Origin: Alloprevotella tannerae
GTDB lineage: Bacteria > Bacteroidota > Bacteroidia > Bacteroidales > Bacteroidaceae
Reading direction: 5' to 3'
Length of the DNA: 48,901 nt
NCBI GenBank assembly: GCA_015259125.1
Contig: JABZGR010000015.1
Span: forward strand, 1 to 48,901
Shown: positions 34,910 through 42,679 of the stretch, in pieces
Layout: every line of letters begins with the position of its first letter
Position numbering within the stretch: position 1 is the stretch's first letter
The notes under the pieces: generated by a model
Database searches by the model: none
What the model was told of the DNA's origin: nothing
What the model saw: only the letters and a program-made list of their open reading frames with translations
Translations under genes and position numbers: made by a program

Positions 34910-37405
34910 ATGAAATATGCTGATGTTATTTTGCCTCGAAAGCTGACGGATCCGCTAACGTATCAGATTCCGGAAGCCCTCTCCGCGACCATCGTGTCGG
35001 GGAGTAGGGTGGTCGTGCCGCTACAAACAAAGTTGTACACGGGTATCGTGTTGCAAGTGCACGAGCGTCGGCCCGAATTCAAATTGAAGGAAGTAGTCGG
35101 CGTGGCCGATAGCGTTCCGGTGGTGACGCAAGGCCAACTCCAACTCTGGCAGTGGATGGCGAGCTATTATATATGTACGCTTGGCGAGGTGATGACCGCC
35201 GCGCTACCCGCCGGCTTGAAGTTGCAGAGCGAAACGCTCGTATGCCGCGCAGAGGGAATCGATGTAGCGCCGCTCGATGCAGGCGATAGCTCGGCGCAAA
35301 CCACGCCTTTAGCGCAAAAAATATTAGCGGCGCTCTCGGAAACAAAGCCCACGATGATCAAGCAATTGCAGCAAGCGGTGGGCTGTGGGGAGATCCTCAT
35401 TCACGTGCGCCGCTTGGTCGAATGCGGTTGTGTTGTCGTCGAAGAGCAGCTGGGCCGCCGCTTTGCGCCCAAGACCGAAGTGCGTCTCCGCTTGGCCTCC
35501 GCCTTTTTCGATGAGGGCCGCCTCAATGAAACGCTCGACAGTCTGAAGCGAGCGCCCAAACAGCAGCAGGCCCTCTTGGCTTATCTCGATGCGGCGGGCG
35601 CTCCGGCGGCACTCAATTTGCGTAATGCCGCCCTACTGATGGAGGTAAGTCGGGCCGAACTCCGTAAGCGAACGGCAGATGATGGTGCGGCCTTGACCGC
35701 TTTGTGTAAAAAGGGAATTTTGGAGCAATATGACGTGGCCGTAGGCCGATTGAAAAGTTTCAAAGCCTTGCCCGAACGTTTACAACCTCAGTTGTCCTCG
35801 CTTCAAAAGCAAGCACTTACGGAGATCAAAACCGTCTTTTCGCAACGCGATACTTGCTTGCTCCACGGCGTAACTTCAAGCGGAAAGACGGCTGTCTACA
35901 TCGAATTGATTAAAAATACGATCGCCGAGGGTAAACAAGTGCTCTACCTCTTGCCGGAAATAGCCCTGACGACGCAATTGATGCAGCGGCTTGGGCGCGT
36001 CTTTGGAGATAAAATGGGCGTGTACCATTCAAAGTTTCCCGACAACGAACGCGTGGAAACGTGGCTGCGTCAGCTTTCTTCAGAACCCTTTCCGCTGATT
36101 CTGGGTGTGCGCTCTGCGCTGTTGTTGCCCTTTCAAAATCTTGGCCTAATCATCGTTGACGAAGAGCACGAGGCATCTTATAAACAGCAAGACCCGGCTC
36201 CGCGCTACCACGCAAGAGATACGGCGCTCGTCTTGGCGCAACGCTGCGGCGCAAAGGTGTTGCTGGGCACGGCAACGCCGGCCGTGGAGACTTATTATAA
36301 TGTGCAGAAAGGGAAGTTTGGACTTGTTGAGATGCATCAGCGCTTCGGCGATTTGCAAATGCCGCAGATTCTTGTCGAAGATGTGGGCGAACTGCGCCGC
36401 AAGAAGTTGATGAAGACGCCCTTTGCGCCCCGACTCATCGACGAGATGGCGCGAGCGATCGAAAGGCGCGAGCAGGTCATCCTCTTTCAAAACCGCCGCG
36501 GCTATGCGCCGGTGCTCGTCTGCGATACTTGCGGCTGGACGCCGCGCTGCACTTGTTGCGATGTGGCGCTGACTTATCATCAGCGGCAGCAACGGCTCGT
36601 TTGTCATTATTGTGGCAAGACTTATGATGTGCCTACGCAGTGTCCCAATTGCGGCAGTAAAAAATTGCTCGATTTAGGCTTGGGCACGGAGAAGGTAGAA
36701 GCGGCCGTAAAGGCCATTTTGCCGCAGGCCCGCACGGTGCGTCTGGATTTGGACACGACGAGTACGCGCTCGGCTTATGAGCGAATCATAGCCGACTTCG
36801 CCGCAGGTGGGAAGGACGTACTCATAGGTACGCAGATGGTGACGAAAGGATTGGACTTCGACCGCGTGCACGTGGTGGGCATTATCAATGCGGACCAACT
36901 GCTCAGCACGCCTGACTTCCGAGCACACGAAAGAGCGTATCAACTGATGTCGCAGGTGGCCGGCCGGGCCGGCCGGCGCGACGAAAGGGGGCTTGTAATC
37001 CTACAAACGCGGCAGCCGGAGCTTTCTTTGATGCACCAAGTGGTCACGCATGACTACAAAGCGATGTATCGCGAGCAGCTTGCCGAGCGCAAGGACTATG
37101 ATTATCCGCCCTTCGTGCGGCTAATTATCGTCTGCTTCAAACATCGCCAAGAGGAGGTGGTGGCGCATGCGGCCGAGTCGTTTACTGCTTCGCTCCGTGC
37201 GGCCTTTGGCGAGCATTTGTTGGGGCCGGATCGGCCGCCGGTGGGCCGCGTGCAGTTGCAGTTTATTCGGCGCTTGATGATCAAGGTGCCCGTTTCGTAT
37301 CCCGTCAGCGGAGTGCGCCGCTCGCTGCTCACCGCTCGCGATCTGCTGCTTTCACAAGCCGCTTTTCGGGGTGTGAATGTGTATTTTGATGTCGACCCAT
37401 TGTGA
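34910..37405 (+). CDS. priA: Primosomal protein N' (helicase PriA)
   Basis: 831-residue cytosolic superfamily 2 helicase that restarts stalled replication forks. The N-terminal DNA-binding domain begins MKYADVILPRKLTDPLTYQI, the conserved PriA start, fixing the start codon. Helicase motifs: Walker A GVTSSGKT near 319-326, DEEH near 417, and motif V/VI with GTQMVTKGLDFD and QVAGRAGRRDERG. The zinc site inserted between the helicase lobes is complete: CDTCGWTPRCTCCD and CHYCGKTYDVPTQCPNCG (about 537-586). Length is in the family range. A LolD-like ATPase gene follows after 110 nt. Confidence 0.96.
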   Translation: MKYADVILPRKLTDPLTYQIPEALSATIVSGSRVVVPLQTKLYTGIVLQVHERRPEFKLKEVVGVADSVPVVTQGQLQLWQWMASYYICTLGEVMTAALPAGLKLQSETLVCRAEGIDVAPLDAGDSSAQTTPLAQKILAALSETKPTMIKQLQQAVGCGEILIHVRRLVECGCVVVEEQLGRRFAPKTEVRLRLASAFFDEGRLNETLDSLKRAPKQQQALLAYLDAAGAPAALNLRNAALLMEVSRAELRKRTADDGAALTALCKKGILEQYDVAVGRLKSFKALPERLQPQLSSLQKQALTEIKTVFSQRDTCLLHGVTSSGKTAVYIELIKNTIAEGKQVLYLLPEIALTTQLMQRLGRVFGDKMGVYHSKFPDNERVETWLRQLSSEPFPLILGVRSALLLPFQNLGLIIVDEEHEASYKQQDPAPRYHARDTALVLAQRCGAKVLLGTATPAVETYYNVQKGKFGLVEMHQRFGDLQMPQILVEDVGELRRKKLMKTPFAPRLIDEMARAIERREQVILFQNRRGYAPVLVCDTCGWTPRCTCCDVALTYHQRQQRLVCHYCGKTYDVPTQCPNCGSKKLLDLGLGTEKVEAAVKAILPQARTVRLDLDTTSTRSAYERIIADFAAGGKDVLIGTQMVTKGLDFDRVHVVGIINADQLLSTPDFRAHERAYQLMSQVAGRAGRRDERGLVILQTRQPELSLMHQVVTHDYKAMYREQLAERKDYDYPPFVRLIIVCFKHRQEEVVAHAAESFTASLRAAFGEHLLGPDRPPVGRVQLQFIRRLMIKVPVSYPVSGVRRSLLTARDLLLSQAAFRGVNVYFDVDPL

Positions 37406-37515
37406 TTTTATCTTCCGAAAAAGCGCTTTCGTAGCGTAAGATGCGCAACTACCGGCGCCCCAAGCGGGGCGGCTAACGGAAAAATAAGTAACTTCGCCGC
37501 AGAATCTTTTTGTTT

Positions 37516-38169
37516 ATGATCGAATTACAAGGAATTCGCAAATCATTTGGCGATTTGGAGGTGCTGAAAGGCATTGATTTAAGCGTCAATAAGCGAGAAG
37601 TAATCAGCATCGTTGGGCCCAGTGGTGCCGGAAAGACAACCCTTTTGCAGGTCTTGGGCACGCTTTATCGTCCCGATGCGGGCTCGATTCTTTTTAATGG
37701 AACCGACTTGGCCGCACTTGGCAAGAAGGCGCTCGCGCGTTTTCGTAACGAACATATAGGTTTCATCTTCCAATTTCACCAATTGCTTCCGGAGTTTACG
37801 GCTTTGGAGAACGTGTTCATTCCGGCACTCATTGCGCGCAAATCAGAAAAGAAAGCGCGCGAGCGGGCTGCCGAACTGCTCCACTTTCTTGGCCTTTCGG
37901 AGCGTGCACACCACAAGCCCTCCGAGCTTTCCGGTGGCGAGCAGCAGCGCGTGGCCGTGGCGCGGGCTTTGATGAATGAGCCTGATGTTATTTTAGCCGA
38001 CGAGCCGTCCGGAAGTTTAGATAGCCGCAACAAGGCTGAGTTGCACAAACTCTTTTTTGATTTGCGCGATCAGTTGGGGCAGACCTTTATTATTGTGACG
38101 CACGACGTAGAACTCGCCGCCACGACCGATAGAACGATTCATTTAAAAGATGGAAAGATAGATGGTTAA
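37516..38169 (+). CDS. lolD: ABC transporter ATPase, LolD/MacB type
   Basis: 217-residue ATP-binding subunit from the ATG at 37516 (a TTG at 37510 is possible). Motifs: Walker A VGPSGAGKTTLLQ near 34-42, Q-loop FIFQFHQLLPEFTALENV, signature ELSGGEQQRVAVARAL near 137, Walker B VILADEPSGSLD, and the H-loop VTHDVELA. The group moves lipoproteins from the inner membrane (LolD) or drives MacB-like export; the permease is not next to it, so assignment to LolD is by similarity. Its last 8 nt overlap the next gene, implying coupled translation. Confidence 0.85.
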   Translation: MIELQGIRKSFGDLEVLKGIDLSVNKREVISIVGPSGAGKTTLLQVLGTLYRPDAGSILFNGTDLAALGKKALARFRNEHIGFIFQFHQLLPEFTALENVFIPALIARKSEKKARERAAELLHFLGLSERAHHKPSELSGGEQQRVAVARALMNEPDVILADEPSGSLDSRNKAELHKLFFDLRDQLGQTFIIVTHDVELAATTDRTIHLKDGKIDG

Positions 38170-38995
38170 GTTAGGAGATTACAATACGCTACGCATCATA
38201 CGTTTTACCGACCACGGCGCGTACTTAGATGGCGGAGAAGTCGGTGAAATTCTTTTGCCCAAGGCCTATGTGGAGCGAGAAATGCGCCCCGACGATGAAG
38301 TGACGGCTTTTGTTTGCTTGGATCAGCAAGAGCGCCTTGTTGCGACCTTGGAAACCCCGCTCGCTCGCGTTGGCGATTTTGCCTTTTTGCGTGTGGCTTG
38401 GACTAACGAGCACGGTGCTTTCTTAGACTGGGGCTTGATGAAAGACCTCTTTGTGCCTTTCCGCGAGCAACGAATGCGCATGGAGCGCGGGCGTTCCTAC
38501 ATAGTTTATGTACGCATCGATGAGGAAACGCAACGCCTAATTGCCACTGCGAAGGTCGAACGTCACCTTAAGTCGGCCACACCGGAAGACTTTCATCGCG
38601 GTCAGGAGGTAGAATTACTCATCTGGCGCAAAACACCCATTGGCTACAAAGTGATTGTGGACAACAAAGTCGATGGCATGATTTACGACAATCAGATTTT
38701 TGAGCCAATCAACATTGGCGACCGATGCAGCGGCACCGTTGTGACGGTGCGCGAAGACGGTAAACTCGACGTTTCCTTGCAACGTATTGGTGCGAATCGT
38801 TTTCGCGATTTCTCTGAAACCTTGCTCGACGAACTCAAGGCCGCAGGTGGTGAGTTGCCCTTTTCGGATCGGAGTTCGGCAGAGGTGATTTCCGCGCGTT
38901 TTGGTGTGAGTAAGAAGACTTTCAAGCGGGCTTTGGGCACCCTTTATCGTCAAAGATTAATCCAACTTTTCGACGAAAAAATCACCTTGGTTTAG
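38162..38995 (+). CDS. S1-domain RNA-binding protein, CvfB/YitL family
   Basis: 277-residue cytosolic RNA-binding protein with several S1-type OB folds and a C-terminal winged helix, as in CvfB. Visible: FTDHGAYLDGGEVGEILLPK (first S1-like domain, about 14-33), a second with TNEHGAFLDWGLMKDLFVPF (near 82-101), a third around IGYKVIVDNKVDGMIYDNQI and DRCSGTVVTVREDGKLDVSL, and the winged-helix end GVSKKTFKRALGTLYRQRLI. CvfB affects virulence gene expression in Staphylococcus; the role here is unknown. It overlaps the ATPase gene by 8 nt. Confidence 0.9.
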   Translation: MVKLGDYNTLRIIRFTDHGAYLDGGEVGEILLPKAYVEREMRPDDEVTAFVCLDQQERLVATLETPLARVGDFAFLRVAWTNEHGAFLDWGLMKDLFVPFREQRMRMERGRSYIVYVRIDEETQRLIATAKVERHLKSATPEDFHRGQEVELLIWRKTPIGYKVIVDNKVDGMIYDNQIFEPINIGDRCSGTVVTVREDGKLDVSLQRIGANRFRDFSETLLDELKAAGGELPFSDRSSAEVISARFGVSKKTFKRALGTLYRQRLIQLFDEKITLV

Positions 38996-39036
38996 CAATA
39001 TTTTTTTCTTTCTCGACAATTTTTTTCGTGAGATAA

Positions 39037-39178
39037 TTTGTGATTTTCAAAATCTCGTTCTATCTTTGCAAGCACAAGAGGCGTCATCCTCTAATTATGG
39101 AATAATAGTTTTTTCATCTCTATATAAGTTCTGTGAGACCTCAATTCGTCGAGAGACGGGTTGAGGTTGTTTTTATTT
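39037..39178 (+). ncRNA. Candidate small RNA with its own promoter and terminator
   Basis: TTTG (39037-39040), a 20-bp spacer and TATCTTTG (39061-39068) form one of the best promoters in the window. About 100 nt downstream, ACCTCAA-TT-CGTC and GACG-GG-TTGAGGT (39138-39167) form a hairpin with a GAGA tetraloop and two T-G wobbles, followed by TGTTTTTATTT. No open frame of note lies between (the only ATG reads ATG GAA TAA), so a non-coding RNA of about 100 nt is the simplest reading. I do not recognise it as a known family. Confidence 0.62.
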
Positions 39179-39759
39179 CCAATTTCATTCGAACGCTACG
39201 GAGCGGGGTTTCAAGGGTAAAAGTTCGCCCCCTGTGTGGCAAAGCCCTTTAGGGCGCGGCAACCTCTTGGCTGCGAGGTCTCGTTCGTGGTGTTTACACG
39301 CGACCGGTCCGAAAGTGGCGTAAGTGGGATGGAAAAACCGTCGGGCTGCCCTTGTGGCGCGCGCCTTGATGTGCGAATTGCGTCGCGAAAAAGGCGGCGG
39401 CGATCGCTTAGGGTAAAAACCGGTAAAAGTAGTTCCTTTTCTTTACAGAAACTGTTTACCTTGCGCCGCACGACGATGGATAATCTTTCAAATTCGACTG
39501 ATTTACTGCACTTTCAGTTGGTCTTGCGCGTTTGCCGGAAAAGGAAATTTTGGGTGCAAAACAGGCGTAAAAAATGCCTTGTTTGGTTTTGTTGGCGCGT
39601 TGTATCCGTCAATTTTATTCCCCATTTGTTTGGTGAAAATATAGGTGGAAATGCCCGGCGCTTTACGGCGAAAGAAACGAAGTGCAAGCCGGTTAAAACT
39701 TGCACATTCGTTGTTTTATATCTGTTGATTTTGTGTTTGGAATGCTTATTGCCTGATAA

Positions 39760-40009
39760 TCAATAGGCACATTAAAAGAAGGAGCAGCTCGCGTCGAGTT
39801 GTCTGCCCTTGCAGCGGCAATTTCAGCGATAGATCTGCAAGCTAACGGAAAGAGGCGCGTGTCCAATCCGCCCGAGGTTGGCGGCGGCACTTGCGGGTAG
39901 TGCACGTGAAGTCCTGTGTGAGTTCGCCAAAGAACTCGGAGCGGATGGCCACGCCTTTTCCTTTGTGACATAGTTGCTTGGTCGCATCTACGCACTAACC
40001 GGCTCATAG
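39760..40009 (+). pseudogene. Decayed coding region of unknown family
   Basis: Protein-like sequence is split over frames. The first frame (39760-39900) reads GAARVELSALAAAISAIDLQ and ends at a stop after VSNPPEVGGGTCG. A frame shifted by +1 takes over at 39890 and reads EVLCEFAKELGADGHAFSF, then hits TAG at 39971, after which LLGRIYALTGS continues to a stop at 40007. The pieces join as one helical protein if one frameshift and one nonsense change are repaired. No start codon is visible. Product unknown. Confidence 0.45.
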
Positions 40010-40313
40010 ATTCTTCAATTAAAATCCGACAGCTATCTGACGCAAAAAAAGTTTTCCCTCACTCACGTTTGGATAAGGACTTCAAAAGGGAATTCACTTT
40101 TTTCTGCATCCGATGGCCGTTTGTCACCGGTTATATGTTCAATAAGTCATGCTTCTTGTTAGAAGGCCGCGCGGCCATTGTCGAGCAGCAAAATCAAGCG
40201 TGGGAGAGCGCCAAGAGGCTCTGCGTCCTCAATAGAGCGCGACGATAATCTCCGCTTTCTTGTGCGCAGCAATCACGCACACTGTTCCGCCATGTTCAGA
40301 CTAGTTCTCCTTA

Positions 40314-40454
40314 TCATAGTGTCCAAAACACAAGCCTTAAACCCACACGGCTTGACGTGCTGTTCCTATATACATTAAAGATAAGTCGGGAGCTTCTACG
40401 AGTCGGTTTCGATCTCATATTGCTTTCTCCTTTTCGGCCGTCATCGGATTCGGC
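40314..40454 (-). pseudogene. Possible remnant of a SUMF/FGE-domain C-terminus
   Basis: The minus-strand frame bounded by stops ends with NVYRNSTSSRVGLRLVFWTL. RVGLRLVF resembles the GFRLV-type end of formylglycine-generating-enzyme domains (compare IGFRCVRS in gldK of this window). Upstream the frame is broken and no domain can be followed. An alternative is a 34-codon ORF from the ATG at 40418, preceded by AAAGGAG. Weak evidence. Confidence 0.2.
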
Positions 40455-40612
40455 TCACACATTTCCAAAATCCGATCAGGCAGAAACCATGCGAAAAGAG
40501 AGTCACAACAACATGCTCCACATACGTAGCATATCATTCTCTATATCGTCTGTCTCCCTTTCAGAAAAGGTGATTTCCCACGAGGGGTGCGTTCCTCTTC
40601 TGCTTGCGACGG

Positions 40613-40645
40613 CAAAGATAGGTGAAAGAGGAATAAACTACCAAA
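40613..40645 (-). promoter_or_regulatory. Orphan minus-strand promoter
   Basis: Reading the minus strand, TTTG (40645-40642), a 21-bp spacer and TATCTTTG (40620-40613) match the consensus. Transcription would run left into the relic region; no gene is found there, so it may serve a non-coding RNA or be left over from a lost gene. Confidence 0.45.
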
Positions 40646-41146
40646 TTTACTATCGGAAAATTTGACCAATCTGCGCAAAATAAGTATTTTTTTGCAACTA
40701 AGCAGAAAAGAATTGACAATAGCTCTTTGAAAGAGCGCATTTATTGACGAAATAGAGGTTTGTAAGTTGCGAATGGGAAATATTTTGGGTCATTATAGCG
40801 CAAGTCGGATCGTGCGATATGAATTAAACCATCTCCTTTACATCGTTTTGTCAAACATTTTACCGAAAATAGGGCCAATCCTACCTGCTTATAATAAGCG
40901 CGGTTTTGACCAAGTCAAATGCATGAAATCATCTGCATTATAGCTGCTTTAGCTACTTCAACGTGTGCTGAGTGCGGGTAAGCAAGTAAGACCGAAAAAT
41001 GGGTTTAAGATACAGTAGCTACGCAATAATTCTGACCAAGTATGATGGCCAACTCAGGGGCTCTTCAAAAGCAAGCTATGTGTGCTTTGATTCATCGTTG
41101 TTCGAATGCAATGTAAGACGCCCAACGATTGGACGATTTCGTTTCC

Positions 41147-41222
41147 GCTCGTGAGCGTACACCTTTTTTATCGTGAGGTGGAGCTCTTTTTCTCACGAGC
41201 GTAGACCTTTTTTATCGTGATC
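41147..41222 (-). repeat. Fragment of the long dispersed repeat, copy 3
   Basis: GCTCGTGAGCGTACACC, TTTTTTATCGTGAG, CTCACGAGCGTAGACC and TTTTTTATCGTGAT follow in the same order and spacing as one end of the copies at 9142 and 25875. Orientation is that of copy 2. The remainder of the repeat is absent. Confidence 0.8.
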
Positions 41223-41447
41223 ACACACTGAACCAAAGGGATATGAGGTCTTTTATTGGTGATATATTATGTTGTAAATCAATATTTTGAGCGAATGAAA
41301 GTTGACGCTTGTTTTGTCCGCCTTTCGCGGCCTCCTTTTCTTCCGCATTTCGAGGTGCGTCTGCCAAGGTTTGGGGCGAGCGATGCGCTACGGAGGGGTT
41401 TCTTGCGGCGGCGGACGAATGAGAGGGCGGTATTTGAGGCAACGCAT

Positions 41448-41486
41448 ACAAAAAAGTTCTGCCCACAATAGCGTGGACAGAACTTT
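41448..41486 (-). terminator. Terminator of the exporter-epimerase unit
   Basis: On the minus strand AAAGTTCTG and CAGAACTTT (41486-41453) with inner CCAC/GTGG pairs form the stem, followed by six T in total. It lies 180 nt beyond the epimerase stop. Confidence 0.78.
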
Positions 41487-41663
41487 CTGTATGGATCAAA
41501 TGGCGCGCAAGGGCTTTGTAAGTGCACTAAGCAGGTTGTTCATCAAAAAATGGCCGCATAAAAGGACAGCTAAGCGGAAGCAGGGCGCGCTGAAAGTTGG
41601 AGACCGGTTGAGCCGATGGCGTGCGCAGCAAAGGATATTCGCCGCCGGCGAAAGGGCTGCGCA

Positions 41664-42671
41664 TCAGAGCCAGCCGTTTTCCAAGTACCAGCCGACCGTT
41701 TCCTTTACCCCCTGCGCCAAAGAATAGTGCGGGCGGTAATGGAGTTCGTCCTGCGCGGGTCGAATGTCGCAGCGCCAATTGCGTTGCCGCAAGATGCGAT
41801 ATTTATCGCCGTTGAGCGTGGCCGCCTTTCCTGAAAATCCCGCCACCGTTTCACTGACGAAGCAAGCCGCCTTCAGCACCCAGAGCGGCGCTTTCAGATG
41901 GAGGACGCTCTTTGCCCCGATCTCCTTTTGCAGCAGGTCGGAATAGTCGCGGCTATTGTAGTTGCAGCCATCGGAAAGGTTGTAGGCTGCGCCCGCCTGC
42001 CCATACTGCAAAGCGGCCAAGGCAGCCGCGGCGAGATCTTTCACGTAGATGAAGGTGATGGTCTGCGGTTTGAAGCCCACGGCGAAGTCGATCCCCATCG
42101 CAATGCTTTTCGCCATCTTGTAATAGTCGTGCTCGCGCGGCCCGTAAACGCCCGTTGGGCGCAGAATAATATGATCTAAGCCGGCGATGGCAGGCAGTGC
42201 GGTCTCGGCATCCAACTTACTGCGGCCGTAAGCCGTATTGGGGCGCGGCGTATCTTGCGCGGTGTAGGGGCGATTATCGTCTTCGTGGATTGGGCCGAAG
42301 ACGCTCAGTGAACTAACGTAGACAAAGCGCCCGCGGAGCAAGCCCGTTTCGGCCAAAAGGCGCGCGAGGCGCTCCGTATATTCCGTGTTGATGCGTTTGA
42401 AATCGGCCAAATGGCGGCATTTCGTGGCCCCGGCGCAATGGATAACGCCATCGAGCGTCCCTTCCGTGCGTAGCAGATCAGAAAAGATTTGGCGCATGCC
42501 TTCCTCATCCGCATAATCGAGGTAGAGTAGGTGGATGCGCTCATCAGTAAGGTAGCGTAAGTCAGCACCACGGCGAACGGCAGCCCAGACTTCATAGCCG
42601 TCGGCAAGCGCCTGCTCGACTGCAAAACTGCCAACAAAGCCGTTGGCACCTGTAATGATAATCTTCTTCAT
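41664..42671 (-). CDS. NAD-dependent epimerase/dehydratase
   Basis: 335-residue cytosolic extended short-chain dehydrogenase. The Rossmann loop GANGFVG lies at 8-14, the catalytic set is SS at 120-121 with Y148 and K152 (AYGRSKLD), and ILRPTGVYGPREHDYY is the substrate-side motif. The family acts on nucleotide sugars, dihydroflavonol-like or steroid-like substrates; the substrate here cannot be read from the sequence. It starts 8 nt after the ABC exporter stop, so the two are an operon, which hints at envelope sugar or lipid modification. Confidence 0.86.
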   Translation of the reverse strand: MKKIIITGANGFVGSFAVEQALADGYEVWAAVRRGADLRYLTDERIHLLYLDYADEEGMRQIFSDLLRTEGTLDGVIHCAGATKCRHLADFKRINTEYTERLARLLAETGLLRGRFVYVSSLSVFGPIHEDDNRPYTAQDTPRPNTAYGRSKLDAETALPAIAGLDHIILRPTGVYGPREHDYYKMAKSIAMGIDFAVGFKPQTITFIYVKDLAAAALAALQYGQAGAAYNLSDGCNYNSRDYSDLLQKEIGAKSVLHLKAPLWVLKAACFVSETVAGFSGKAATLNGDKYRILRQRNWRCDIRPAQDELHYRPHYSLAQGVKETVGWYLENGWL

Positions 42672-42679
42672 AGCCCGAT

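Larger units (their letters stand above)
38996..41663. other. 2.7-kb gene-poor region
   Basis: No intact gene I trust. It holds a promoter-terminator unit (39037-39178), a decayed coding region (39760-40009), a possible second relic (40314-40454), a good minus-strand promoter (40613-40645), a fragment of the long dispersed repeat (41147-41222) and the terminator of the minus-strand genes (41448-41486). It looks like an accessory site with a history of insertions and losses. Confidence 0.65.

Noticed and set aside
39236..39766. 176-residue ORF after the CvfB-like gene
   Set aside because: Composition is rich in Arg, Cys and Trp without domain or signal features, and there is no promoter. It looks like chance open sequence.
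38996..41663. tRNA or rRNA gene in the long gene-poor zone
   Set aside because: No cloverleaf with a T-loop GTTCRA motif and CCA-type end, and no rRNA signature was found by eye.
41302..41727. 141-residue plus-strand ORF
   Set aside because: It overlaps the 3' end of the epimerase gene and its terminator antisense and has no recognisable features.
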